Source: CAZJHD01 sp964545855
GTDB lineage: Bacteria > Planctomycetota > UBA1135 > JACQFD01
Direction of reading: 5' to 3'
Assembly (NCBI GenBank): GCA_964545855.1
Contig: CAZJHD010000001.1
Span: 218,345-282,344 of the forward strand
DNA: 64,000 nucleotides
This document shows, in pieces, positions 44,580 to 52,760 of this stretch; position 1 is the first letter of the stretch, and each line of letters starts with the position of its first letter. The notes under the pieces are model-generated. The model did not search any database and was not told the origin of the DNA. It worked only from the letters and a program-made list of their open reading frames with translations. The position numbers and the translations under genes were made by a program.

Positions 44580-44993
44580 TCAGACGACGGACACGACGCC
44601 CGACGCTCGAATCCGCTCGTCGGCCGTCACGAGGCGATAGCCGTGGACTCGCGCAGTCGCCGCGATCATCTGATCGGCCGGATCCCTATGGAACGTGCTG
44701 CCGAGCCGGGTGCTCTCGAGCGCGACGCGCGGGGTCAGCGGAACGACTTGCAGGCGAGAGTGCTGCTCGACCTCGTCGAACAGCATGTCGATCGAACCCT
44801 GGAACTCGATCCGCCGACGTTCGGCGAGCTTCGCGAGCTCCCACAGCGAAATCGCGGCGATGTGCAATGGCTCGCCGCTTCCTTCCGCGGACTCGATGGC
44901 GTCGTGCTGCTCGCGGGTGAACAGCGGGAGGTCGGTGAGCCACCAGAGCAGCGCGTGCGTGTCGAGAATCAGACTCACGAGCCCGATTCCCAT
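44580..44993 (-). CDS. PIN-domain toxin of a type II toxin-antitoxin pair (VapC-like)
   Basis: A 137-residue PIN ribonuclease. The acidic Mg-binding residues are in place: Asp11 (LILDTH), Glu52 (SLWELAKL), Asp104/Asp107 (HRDPADQ) and Asp125 (VTADERI). Such toxins cleave tRNA or rRNA to stop growth. It overlaps the end of the antitoxin gene by 19 bases, the usual order for these modules, which fixes the ATG at 44993. Compared with canonical VapC it belongs to the 'DTHALLWWL' subgroup that pairs with Phd/YefM antitoxins. Confidence 0.9.
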   Translation of the reverse strand: MGIGLVSLILDTHALLWWLTDLPLFTREQHDAIESAEGSGEPLHIAAISLWELAKLAERRRIEFQGSIDMLFDEVEQHSRLQVVPLTPRVALESTRLGSTFHRDPADQMIAATARVHGYRLVTADERIRASGVVSVV

Positions 44994-45241
44994 TCGTCGG
45001 CGAAGCTCGAGTGCACGATGTCTCCATGGATCACCAGGCGCCCCCGCAGGAGCCCGCGGAGGCTCGACGTCCCCGAACGCATCGGAGTCACCCGGGCGAT
45101 CGGCTCTCCGCGCTTGGTGATGACGAGGTTGCCTCCGCGCCGGTGAATCCGATCGAGGATCTCCAGGCACCGGCGCTTGAAGTCGCTGATTCCCAGCACC
45201 TCATCCCCGGTGGATTCCTCCTTGCGCGTCGATCGAGGCAT
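44975..45241 (-). CDS. Phd/YefM-type antitoxin
   Basis: An 88-residue protein whose middle (GISDFKRRCLEILDRI, then LVITKRGEPIARVTP) is the Phd/YefM fold that binds DNA as a dimer. The acidic C terminus (HSSFADEWESGS) is the toxin-binding segment. It is translated first and overlaps the toxin gene. Family members repress their own promoter with toxin as co-repressor; a palindrome upstream (45261-45272) is a candidate site. Confidence 0.88.
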   Translation of the reverse strand: MPRSTRKEESTGDEVLGISDFKRRCLEILDRIHRRGGNLVITKRGEPIARVTPMRSGTSSLRGLLRGRLVIHGDIVHSSFADEWESGS

Positions 45242-45260
45242 TCGGGAATTGGGCCTGCAC

Positions 45261-45276
45261 CTAGATGTCTAGTCAA
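45261..45276 (-). promoter_or_regulatory. Palindrome and -35-like box upstream of antitoxin
   Basis: CTAGATGTCTAG (45261-45272) is a perfect 5-bp inverted repeat with a 2-base centre, 20 bp upstream of the antitoxin start. It overlaps a minus-strand TTGACT (45271-45276) that matches five of six bases of the -35 consensus; the -10 about 17 bases on is poor (CCCAAT). Position and form suit an autoregulatory operator. Confidence 0.4.
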
Positions 45277-45327
45277 GTGGTCACATCATTTCGGCGGCCC
45301 GTCCGAGGACGGCCTGCGGGGAGCGGG

Positions 45328-47577
45328 TCAGTGGAGTCGACGCAGGACGATCGTCCCGAGGTCGATCGAGGACGCCTCCTCGAAGCGGACCTCTCGCGTC
45401 CACGATTCGAGGTCGGTTGCGTGGCTCGAGAGCTCGACGTGACGCGGGATGGCGTCGTCGATCTGCCAGCGGCCGTCGAAGTCGGTCACCCGCACGGGCC
45501 CCGATCCGAAGTCCGTGCCGATCGTTCGCGCCGTGATTGAGAGCCCGGCGATCGGCCGGTCGTCCTCGTCGACGAAGCGCGCCCGGATCGAGCGGCGCAC
45601 GCCGACCTCGAGGTCGACGACGTGCTCGATCTCGCGGGCGCCCGGATCGATCGGGAGAGTCGCCACCGTCGACGCGTAGCTCCGACCGGGCGGAGCGCTC
45701 CGCGCGTAGAGGACGTGAATCTCGAGTGCGCCCGCTGGAAGGTCGGCGAAGCGGAAGACGCCTTCGGCGTCGCTGCTCGCGAGAGCACGGAGGAACGCCG
45801 ACGGATCGTCGAAGCGGCCGCGCACTTCGATCTGCCCTTCGGCCACGGCGTTCCCGCTGTCGGGATCGCGCAGGCGGATCGAGACGTTCGCTCCGTTCGG
45901 CCAGACGAGGCGGAGATCGAAGGCCGGCGCGACGAAGGGGCCGAACGTGCGCGACCACTCCCCTCGGCGCAAGGTGATCCGCTCCTCGACGCCGTCGCCG
46001 CGCGCACGCACGCGGAAGCGCCCCGACGCGTCCGTCCCGTCCCAGCCGAACGGATCACGGCGGCGCCGCTCCTCTCCCGGAAGCGAAGAGACGAACGCCT
46101 CGTCCGGCCGAGCGGGAGCGAACACACGCACTCCGGCGATCGGCACGCCGCTCTCTTCGACGACGACACCTTCCAGGAAGACGGGAGACCCGAGGGCGAA
46201 TTCGCCCGCGTCCGTCGTGGAGCCGGTGGAGATGCGCACTCGACGCGAGGCGACGCTTGTCTCCAGGCCGCAAGCGCTGACCCTCCATTCGCCGGGCACG
46301 AGACCGCTCGCCTCGAACTGTCCCGACTCGTCGGAACGAACGCGGACGCCCGGCATTCGCAGTCGCTCCGACCATTCGGCCGCGAAGACCGAAACGTGGC
46401 CCTGGATCGGCGTGCCGCCGGCGCGCGAGACGAGCCGTCCGCGCACGCCGCCGCTCGCCGTGCCCCGCAGGACCACCGCATGCTCCGCAACGCCCACGGG
46501 CGGATGGAACTCGGAGGTCGCGAAGCGCAGCGCATGCGTCGGCTCCACGTCGAGCTGGAAGGGGAGTCCGTTCGGCCACGCGTCGAAGGAGACGAGACCC
46601 GAGGAATCGGTCGTGCCAGCGGCCTCCTCCTTCGCCTGGAAGCGCTCGCGCACGCGGGACTCCGGTCGCAGCGTGACGCGCGCGCGCTCGATCGGCATTC
46701 CGTCGGGAGAGAGAACGGTGACGCGCAGCCGCATGGGTGGCCGCCATGCAACGACTCGCTGCTGCGCTGGCGCGTCCGGGGGTGGCATATCCGGCGCCGG
46801 CTCTCGCGCGGAGCCCGTCGCCAGGAGATCGGCCGGAGCGGTCGCCGAGTCGTCGGACGATCCGGCAACGGACGCCGCGGGCGCCGCCGGCTCGGGCGAG
46901 TGTTCGACGGGATCGGGACCGCTCCCGTTCACGAGGATGCCGAGGGCGACGATCGCTCCCGCCGCGAAGAGCACCGATCCTGCGAGCTTCCACTGCACGA
47001 GCGCACCTCCGAGTGCCGCGAGAGAGATCTCGACGCCGCCCGTCGCGAGCGGCGCGAGCGCCGCGCACCAGGCCGCGCGCCCACCAGGGCCGCGGTCGAG
47101 ACGCTCGCGGAGATGATCGAGACCCCGCTTCGTGCGCGTGCGCACCGTCGCGGGCGGCAGGTCGAGCCTTCGTGCGATCTCGATGGCTCCGAGCCCTTCG
47201 AGATAGCGAAGCACGAGCACGTCGCGGAAGGGCGCCGGCACCTCGAGCACCGCGCGCGCGAGCCGGTGACGGGCCTCCTCCCGTTGCGCCAAGTCGCTCG
47301 CGGAAGGGAGGGCTTCGGCGGTCGCGGCGACTCGCTCGCGAGCGCTGCGGCGTGATGTGCTCCTCCGGAGTCGGTGGGCGAGGCTCCTCGTGACGCTCGC
47401 GAGCCACGGGCGCGGATCGCGAATCGTCGCGCCGCGCTCGACGGCGCGCACCCAGGCCTCCTGCGCCACGTCCTCGGCGTCGTGCTCGCCCGCGACGAGC
47501 GCGCGGGCGATGGCACGAAGGAAGGCGCCCTGAGCGAGGACGCTCTCCTCCGAGAGGATTGCGGGATCGGTGGACAC
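45328..47577 (-). CDS. ECF sigma factor fused to a membrane helix and tandem carboxypeptidase-regulatory-like domains
   Basis: A 749-residue fusion. Residues 1-~150 are an ECF sigma factor: region 2 with DAEDVAQEAWVRA and region 4 with EIARRLDLPPATVRTRTKRG. A transmembrane helix (LAGSVLFAAGAIVALGILVN, about 198-218) follows, then a Pro/Ala linker and ~500 residues of beta-sandwich repeats, each with a Gly-Val-x-Gly-Arg-Leu type strand (LRVTVLSPDG, GVRGRLVSRAGGTP, LEGVVVEESGVPIAGVRV, IRARFVDEDDRPIAGL), like carboxypeptidase-regulatory/CnaB domains. The sigma part would be cytoplasmic and the sandwiches outside. GTG 47577 was chosen because it directly precedes region 2 and no ATG is near. No anti-sigma gene is adjacent. 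Confidence 0.82.
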   Translation of the reverse strand: MSTDPAILSEESVLAQGAFLRAIARALVAGEHDAEDVAQEAWVRAVERGATIRDPRPWLASVTRSLAHRLRRSTSRRSARERVAATAEALPSASDLAQREEARHRLARAVLEVPAPFRDVLVLRYLEGLGAIEIARRLDLPPATVRTRTKRGLDHLRERLDRGPGGRAAWCAALAPLATGGVEISLAALGGALVQWKLAGSVLFAAGAIVALGILVNGSGPDPVEHSPEPAAPAASVAGSSDDSATAPADLLATGSAREPAPDMPPPDAPAQQRVVAWRPPMRLRVTVLSPDGMPIERARVTLRPESRVRERFQAKEEAAGTTDSSGLVSFDAWPNGLPFQLDVEPTHALRFATSEFHPPVGVAEHAVVLRGTASGGVRGRLVSRAGGTPIQGHVSVFAAEWSERLRMPGVRVRSDESGQFEASGLVPGEWRVSACGLETSVASRRVRISTGSTTDAGEFALGSPVFLEGVVVEESGVPIAGVRVFAPARPDEAFVSSLPGEERRRRDPFGWDGTDASGRFRVRARGDGVEERITLRRGEWSRTFGPFVAPAFDLRLVWPNGANVSIRLRDPDSGNAVAEGQIEVRGRFDDPSAFLRALASSDAEGVFRFADLPAGALEIHVLYARSAPPGRSYASTVATLPIDPGAREIEHVVDLEVGVRRSIRARFVDEDDRPIAGLSITARTIGTDFGSGPVRVTDFDGRWQIDDAIPRHVELSSHATDLESWTREVRFEEASSIDLGTIVLRRLH

Positions 47578-47835
47578 GACGGAAGTGGAGAGCCCGCCCG
47601 CCGGCTCGGCGTTCCCGGACTTCGTGAGGCTGCTCCAGGTCGCCGGGCTCCGTGGTCGGCTCGCCCGCTCGTCCCTAGCATTTCCGATGCGGGGCCGTGG
47701 GGGCAGTGATCGACCCAGCGCCTCGTCGGCCCGAGAGTCCGATCCGTGCATGCGCCCGCTGCTATCGTCCAGCCTCGATGGAGGCTCGCCTCGCGGGGCT
47801 CGTCGACGGCGCGTTCCGAGGCTCGATCCGAATAC

Positions 47836-48375
47836 ATGGTCCTTGCGATGACGAGACGCTTCGCGATCAGCCTCGCCGCGGGCACGGCGCTCGCCGCGGG
47901 CGTCTGGCTGGTCCTGCTCCTCGTCGTCCTGCCGGGGCGCGGGCGCTTCGCGAGCACGCCGCTCGGTCTCGCCTACGACGTTCCGATCTCGCTCGTCTTC
48001 GCGGTCCTCGCCGTCGAGATCCTGCTCTCGCTGCGGGCGCTGCCGCTGCAGGAGAACGCGCCCTACCTGATCGTCTGGACGCTCGGCCTCGCGCAGCTCG
48101 TGCTCCGCGTCGGCCTCGACGCCATCGAGGTGAGCGGCCACATGACGTGGCTCGTCCTGATGCTCACGCACGTCGTGCTGCGTGGCCTGCCCCGCTGGTT
48201 CCTCGCGGCCGTCGCCGCGGTGTTCCTCCAGTGCGCCGCCATCAACTTCTTCGTGTTCCCTCGGGCCGCGAGCGGCGTGAACGGCCTGCTCCTGGGAGCC
48301 GCGCTGAGCGCGGTCTGCGTGGCGCTCCGAGCTTGGCTGCGACGCGCGCCGGCGGGCCCTGTTCGCTCCCCGTGA
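47836..48375 (+). CDS. Small polytopic membrane protein, unknown
   Basis: A 179-residue hydrophobic protein with about five transmembrane helices (ISLAAGTALAAGVWLVLLLVV, LGLAYDVPISLVFAVLAV, and three more). I recognise no family. Two starts are possible, ATG 47836 and ATG 47848; neither has a good Shine-Dalgarno site. It is divergent from the sigma-factor fusion and lies just before repeat element B, which separates it from the formate/nitrite transporter gene. Confidence 0.6.
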   Translation: MVLAMTRRFAISLAAGTALAAGVWLVLLLVVLPGRGRFASTPLGLAYDVPISLVFAVLAVEILLSLRALPLQENAPYLIVWTLGLAQLVLRVGLDAIEVSGHMTWLVLMLTHVVLRGLPRWFLAAVAAVFLQCAAINFFVFPRAASGVNGLLLGAALSAVCVALRAWLRRAPAGPVRSP

Positions 48376-48382
48376 GGATCCC

Positions 48383-48485
48383 CAGGATGGAGGAGACTGG
48401 CCCCGAATCAGTGCACACCCGGGGACGCGCTCGTCGGGCTTCCGAGAGGCTGTGAATGATTCGGGGCCAGTCTCAGGATGGAGGA
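48383..48485. repeat. Inverted-repeat insertion element, copy B, with flanking direct repeats
   Basis: A 78-bp core (48395-48472) begins with GACTGGCCCCGAATCA and ends with its exact reverse complement, giving perfect 16-bp terminal inverted repeats. It is bounded by the direct repeat CAGGATGGAGGA at 48383-48394 and 48474-48485, which looks like a target-site duplication. On the minus strand the core matches copy A at both ends (CCGAATCATTCAC; GTGCAC..ATTCGGGGCCAG). No coding capacity. The right-hand direct repeat carries the Shine-Dalgarno site of the next gene, so the insertion duplicated the site and lies in the leader. Confidence 0.85.
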
Positions 48486-48488
48486 CCG

Positions 48489-49307
48489 ATGACCGAGCAA
48501 GCCGCCGACGCCTACGCACCCCGCGAGATCGCTCGGAGGGTCGAGAGCCTCGGTGTCGCCAAGGCGCGCACGGAGACGATCACGGTGCTCGTGCTGGCGG
48601 TCCTCGCCGGCGCGTTCATCTCCCTCGGCGCCCTCTTCTTCACTGTGGTGGTGACCGAGTCCACCCTCGGCTTCGGTCCGACACGGCTGCTCGGCGGTGT
48701 CGCCTTCTCCCTGGGCCTGATCCTGGTGGTCGTCGGTGGCGCGGAGCTCTTCACGGGGAACAACCTCCTCGCGATGGCCTGGGCGAGCCGCCGCATCGGC
48801 ACGCGCGACGTCGTGCGCAACTGGGTCCTCTCCTACGCCGGCAACGTGATCGGCTGCGTGGGCACGGTCCTCCTCGTCGTCTGGTCGGGCGTCGGAGACC
48901 TGCGCGCGGGCGCCGTCCAGTCGACGGCGATCGGCATCGCGACGAGCAAGGCGGCGCTCCCCCCGATGGACGCCTTCGCGCGCGGGATCCTCTGCAACGC
49001 CCTCGTGTGTCTCGCCGTGTGGCTCGCGATGGGCGGGCGCACGGTCGCCGACAAGAGCATGGCGATCGTGCTGCCGATCGCCGCCTTCGTGACGATCGGC
49101 CTCGAGCACTCGATCGCGAACTGGTTCTTCCTGCCCTACGGCCTGCTGCTCGCCGACGACGGCGTCGTCGTGCCGATCGGCGGCGCCGTCCGCAACCTCG
49201 TCGCCGTCACGGCGGGCAACCTGATCGGAGGGACCATCCTGGTGGCCGCTGTCTACTGGGTCGCCTACCTGCGCGGAGACCGCGCGCCGGGCGACGCGGC
49301 CCGGTGA
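48489..49307 (+). CDS. Formate/nitrite transporter family channel
   Basis: A 272-residue FNT-family pentameric channel for formate, nitrite or another small monovalent anion. Six transmembrane helices are visible, with GGAELFTGNN, GILCNALVCLAVWLA, EHSIANWFF and NLIGGTILVAAVYW; the conserved His of the EHSIAN block lines the pore. Specificity (FocA or NirC type) is not determined. ATG 48489 was chosen because GGAGGA ends 3 bases before it and the earlier in-frame ATG at 48456 lies inside insertion element B. Confidence 0.92.
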   Translation: MTEQAADAYAPREIARRVESLGVAKARTETITVLVLAVLAGAFISLGALFFTVVVTESTLGFGPTRLLGGVAFSLGLILVVVGGAELFTGNNLLAMAWASRRIGTRDVVRNWVLSYAGNVIGCVGTVLLVVWSGVGDLRAGAVQSTAIGIATSKAALPPMDAFARGILCNALVCLAVWLAMGGRTVADKSMAIVLPIAAFVTIGLEHSIANWFFLPYGLLLADDGVVVPIGGAVRNLVAVTAGNLIGGTILVAAVYWVAYLRGDRAPGDAAR

Positions 49308-49320
49308 GCCGCGCGATCCC

Positions 49321-49707
49321 ATGGGCGAGGACCGCATCCGCTGCCGCATGGCCGCCTGCCGCGAGACGCTCTCCGACGGCAAGGCGTGGAGCTTCTACTT
49401 GATCAACGACGGCGCGGCTCCGCTCGACGCCGCGACGCTCGTGGAGGTGAGCTACGAATGGGGCGACTTCGGAAACAGCGAGGCCGCCGACGTGCGCGTC
49501 GAGGCTCTCGTGCCCGGCGCGCACGCGCTCCTCTGGCGCGACGACGGCAGCGGGGCAGAGCTGCGGATGGAGCTGTCCGTGCGCGTCGTGTCCGGCGGTC
49601 GCGAGGCGCGGCTCGGCTTCGAGTTCCCGAGGCTCTACCGCCTGCGCGACCTGCCGGAGGTGGCGGGTCTCGGAAAGCCAGGCTGGGCCGAGGCCGCCGA
49701 GACGTGA
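49321..49707 (+). CDS. Small protein of unknown function
   Basis: A 128-residue soluble protein following the FNT gene by 13 bp. It is predicted to be mostly beta strand (LVEVSYEWGDFGNSEAADVRVE, ALLWRDDG). It has three Cys-free beta-hairpin-like segments and no signal peptide. I do not recognise it. The same strand and spacing suggest co-expression with the FNT channel and the methyltransferase gene that follows. Confidence 0.6.
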   Translation: MGEDRIRCRMAACRETLSDGKAWSFYLINDGAAPLDAATLVEVSYEWGDFGNSEAADVRVEALVPGAHALLWRDDGSGAELRMELSVRVVSGGREARLGFEFPRLYRLRDLPEVAGLGKPGWAEAAET

Positions 49708-49759
49708 CCCTCCCGCGCGCTCCACGACGCTGGTTCCGAGACCTTCGATCGGTGCTCCC

Positions 49760-50341
49760 ATGAATCCCTGGTTCGCGAAGGCGGTCGTCCTCCTGGTGAC
49801 CGTCGCGCTCGTCGCCATCCCCGCCTCGGTCCATCGCGGGCGCGCCGCCGCGCCCGTGGCGAAGAGCCGCAAGGGCGCCGTGGAGCGTGTCCTCCTCGCG
49901 CTCACGACGATCGGGTTCGTCCTTCCGTTGATCTGGGTCGCCACGCCCCTCCTCGCCTTCGCCGACTACCGGCTCCACGCGGCGCCCTACGCCGCGGGGC
50001 TCGCGTCCTTCGCCGCGGGACTCTGGCTCCTCCACCGGAGCCACGCGGACCTCGGCGCGAGCTGGTCGATCACGCTCGAAGTGCGCGAGGGCCATGCGCT
50101 CGTCCGCGAGGGCGTCTACCGCCGCCTGCGCCATCCGATGTACCTGGCGCTCCTGCTCCACGGGCTCGGCCAGGCGCTCGTCGTGCCGAACGCCGTCGCC
50201 GGCCCGTCGTACCTCGCGGCGATCGCGCTCCTCGTGGCGCTCCGACTCGGTCCCGAGGAGCGGATGATGCGCGAGACCTTCGGCGCCGAGTACCAGTCCT
50301 ACGCGGCGCGCACGCAGCGGCTGATTCCCGGTCTGTGGTGA
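49760..50341 (+). CDS. Isoprenylcysteine-carboxyl-methyltransferase-family membrane protein
   Basis: A 193-residue polytopic protein with about four transmembrane helices. The C-terminal half has GVYRRLRHPMYLALLL, EERMMRETFGAEYQSY and RTQRLIPG, the SAM-binding pattern of the ICMT/PEMT-like family (R-HP-Y, then E...F...Y). Such bacterial enzymes methylate lipids or small membrane-associated substrates, but the substrate here is unknown. ATG 49760 has no strong Shine-Dalgarno site; the gene follows the small unknown gene by 52 bp. Confidence 0.8.
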   Translation: MNPWFAKAVVLLVTVALVAIPASVHRGRAAAPVAKSRKGAVERVLLALTTIGFVLPLIWVATPLLAFADYRLHAAPYAAGLASFAAGLWLLHRSHADLGASWSITLEVREGHALVREGVYRRLRHPMYLALLLHGLGQALVVPNAVAGPSYLAAIALLVALRLGPEERMMRETFGAEYQSYAARTQRLIPGLW

Positions 50342-50476
50342 TGCGCGGCGCGCCCGGACGGCGGCGCGCGCGTGCCTCCGAGAACGAGCCGCGACATCCG
50401 GTGGGGGATCACCGACGATGCAGTCGGCGGCGCCGGCCCGCTCGGTGTCGCGCCCTCTTCCCCAGGAGCGAGACCC

Positions 50477-51076
50477 ATGGGACCTCACGGACGGACGAGC
50501 TTCGGCGGAGCGCCGAGCCCTCTTCTCTGCATCTTCGGGATCGTCTTCGGGAGCATCTTCGGGAGCGTCGTCGGCTGCGGCGTCGGGCCCGGTCCGGAGT
50601 CGCGCATCGCTCCCGGCACGGACGAACCGCGCGGGTCGGCGCCCACCGCGTCGAAGCCCACGGTCGCCGTCGTCGACGCGACCGAGCCCCCGACGGCTCC
50701 TGCCCTCGATCGAGCCGTCGATGCGGCGAGCCTCGTCGCCATCGGCCGCATCGAGCACGACGAGCAGTTCCGAGGCCAGGGAGGCGGGATCATGGGGATG
50801 TTCCGCGTGGGCATCCGACGGATCCTGAAGGGAGCCGAGGAATCCGGCCGCGCGCACTTCACGCTCCAGCTCACGAGTCACCGCACCCAGCCGAAGTTCG
50901 AGCACGCCGATCCATCGAAGGAGAAGGGCGACATCCTCGTTCTGCTGCAGCGCCGGCGGCTCGTCGAGGGAGATCCCTGGTACGACCTCGTCTCCACCGA
51001 CGGCCCCACCTGGTGGGCGGCCGACTCGGCGGAGGCGCGGCGCGTCGTGGAGCTGCTCGCGGAGCGCGCTCGGTGA
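50477..51076 (+). CDS. Probable lipoprotein of unknown function
   Basis: A 199-residue protein. ATG 50477 is preceded by AGGAG at a normal distance. The N terminus PLLCIFGIVFGSIFGSVVGC is a hydrophobic signal with a lipobox-like VVGC. The mature part begins with a Pro/Thr-rich linker, then a beta-rich segment (FRVGIRRILKG, FTLQLTSHRTQPKF, DILVLLQRRRLVEG). I do not recognise the family. The upstream frame shows no sign of coding. Confidence 0.6.
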   Translation: MGPHGRTSFGGAPSPLLCIFGIVFGSIFGSVVGCGVGPGPESRIAPGTDEPRGSAPTASKPTVAVVDATEPPTAPALDRAVDAASLVAIGRIEHDEQFRGQGGGIMGMFRVGIRRILKGAEESGRAHFTLQLTSHRTQPKFEHADPSKEKGDILVLLQRRRLVEGDPWYDLVSTDGPTWWAADSAEARRVVELLAERAR

Positions 51077-51188
51077 CCGCCTCGAGGTCACGACCGCGCC
51101 GGAGACGGCGTCCCGCAGCGCGCTCGGCCGTAGTCCGCCGTCGCGCATGGAACCCGGCAGCTCGATCAGTCTCCGGAAGAGGCTCCCC

Positions 51189-51665
51189 ATGACGGACTCG
51201 AACCTGGCCCTCCGCAATCGAATCGATCGTCTCGAGACCACCCAGAAGCGCTTACTCGCCGCCCTCGCGATGATCGGTCTCGTCGGGCTGCTGGCGGCGG
51301 CGAGCCGACCCGACGTCTCCAGGGCGAGCGCCTTCCAGCTCCTCGACGCGAAGGGAATGGTGCGCGCGGAACTGGGCTTCCGCGACGACGGAGTGGGGCT
51401 GTTCCTGAAGGACGAAGAGGGGAAGGACCGCCTGCGCGCGATCCACGACGCCGGGGGTGTCGGGCTCTTCCTCGACGACGAGAAGGGCACGAATCGCGTC
51501 GGCGTCGCCCAGTTCGCCCACGGTGGCGGCGGGGTCGCGCTGCACGGCCCCGAGTCGAAGGGAGCCGCGGTCCTCTACCTGAAGGGAGAGGGCAGCCTTC
51601 GCTTCTTCGATGCCGAGGGGAACGTCACGAGCCAGGTCCTCGGGAAGGCTCCGGAGACGCGCTGA
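51189..51665 (+). CDS. Membrane-anchored protein with short beta repeats
   Basis: A 158-residue protein with GGAAGAGG upstream of ATG 51189. A charged N-terminal helix (LALRNRIDRLETTQKRLL) leads into a single hydrophobic helix (LAALAMIGLVGLLAAAS). The rest is a set of repeats of the form 'F-x-L-x-D-x-x-G-x-x-R-A-x-L' (FQLLDAKGMVRAELGF, VGLFLKDEEGKDRLRAI, VGLFLDDEKGTNRVGVA), suggesting a small beta-helix or beta-solenoid. Unknown function. Confidence 0.65.
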   Translation: MTDSNLALRNRIDRLETTQKRLLAALAMIGLVGLLAAASRPDVSRASAFQLLDAKGMVRAELGFRDDGVGLFLKDEEGKDRLRAIHDAGGVGLFLDDEKGTNRVGVAQFAHGGGGVALHGPESKGAAVLYLKGEGSLRFFDAEGNVTSQVLGKAPETR

Positions 51666-51689
51666 CGGAGCGAACGTCCGCCGAACTCT

Positions 51690-52583
51690 TCAGTCGGCGG
51701 CCTTCTTCCCCATCGTCGCGCGGAGCGTGTCGAGGTCCGCGTCCGAGAGCGTGCGCTTCGCCTTCCGCAGCATCTCGACGAACCAGGCGATCTCGGCCTC
51801 CTCGTAGGGGAAGCCGACGTTCCCTGCCTTCGGCGCGTCACTCGTGACGATCGCCTTCCCGTCGGGACCCACGAAGACGAACCAGGGGATGCCGCCGCCG
51901 TCGGAGCCGCGCCATTCCTTCAGCATCTCACCGCCGCCGGTCATGCGGTCGGTGTCGATCTTCACGTCGACGAAGTCCTTGCCGAGCAGGGAGGCGACCT
52001 CCGGCCGAGCCATCCAGGCCTCGAGCCGATGGCACCACCCGCACCAGGGCGCGCCGAAGTGGAGGAAGACGTTCTTCTCCGCGGCCTTCGCGCGCGCGAG
52101 GCCGGCTGCGAGGACGTCCTTCGCCGCGACGTAGGGCGCCTGGTGCGCCGAGAGCCACTCCAGCAGCTTCTTCGTCTCGACGCGGCCGTCCTCCGGCGCG
52201 AGGAAGCCCGTGAGGTCCTCGCGCGCGAGGAGCTTCCCGCGCGCGTCGAGGATCGAGAGCCGCGCCGCGGGCGCGCCGCCGCCTCCGAGATCCTCCCAGA
52301 GCGTCTTGCGCGTCTCCGGGAGCTTCGCCGGATCGAGAGCGACCACGTCGTACTCGTAGAGGAGCTTCCGGCGGAGCTCGGCGTCCTTCGCGAGCGACTC
52401 GGCGGCGGCGGCGCTCCCCGCGTCGTTCGCGAGCGACCAGTGCACGAGCACCCGGCGGTGCTCCTTCGTCGCCTTCGCGAGCGCGGCGTCGAGCGCGGCC
52501 TTCGGATCGTCGCCGGTCGCGGGGCCGCCGTGGAGGCCGAGGAGGAGGAGGGAGAGCGGGAGCAGGACGAGCGTTGCTTGCAT
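51690..52583 (-). CDS. Exported thioredoxin-like protein with two thioredoxin folds
   Basis: A 297-residue protein with a signal peptide (LVLLPLSLLLLGLHGGPA). The C-terminal domain is a thioredoxin fold with HFGAPWCGWCHRLE, active-site Cys181 and Cys184, and a cis-Pro segment GGIPWFVFVGPDG. The N-terminal ~120 residues have the same fold outline (KEHRRVLVHWSLA) but no CxxC, so one domain is redox-active and one probably structural. It resembles DUF255/thiol:disulfide interchange-type proteins. A role in periplasmic disulfide reduction is inferred from fold and location. Confidence 0.82.
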   Translation of the reverse strand: MQATLVLLPLSLLLLGLHGGPATGDDPKAALDAALAKATKEHRRVLVHWSLANDAGSAAAAESLAKDAELRRKLLYEYDVVALDPAKLPETRKTLWEDLGGGGAPAARLSILDARGKLLAREDLTGFLAPEDGRVETKKLLEWLSAHQAPYVAAKDVLAAGLARAKAAEKNVFLHFGAPWCGWCHRLEAWMARPEVASLLGKDFVDVKIDTDRMTGGGEMLKEWRGSDGGGIPWFVFVGPDGKAIVTSDAPKAGNVGFPYEEAEIAWFVEMLRKAKRTLSDADLDTLRATMGKKAAD

Positions 52584-52760
52584 GACGGTCTCCGGCGCCG
52601 GCGTCGAACTCTCGGGCGCCGCGCGCATCCTGCCGCGCCGCGCGCCGCGCGGCGAGGGGCGACGCCCGTGCACCGGCCGTAGACTGCGCGGCGCGATCCC
52701 GACCGGCGGCGATCGGCCGAGGCAGCCGATCCGATCTCGCCGGAGGAAGCAGGAGGCCCC

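Noticed and set aside
48456..48488. Earlier ATG of the FNT transporter
   Set aside because: These codons lie in the insertion element; the ATG at 48489 has its own Shine-Dalgarno site.
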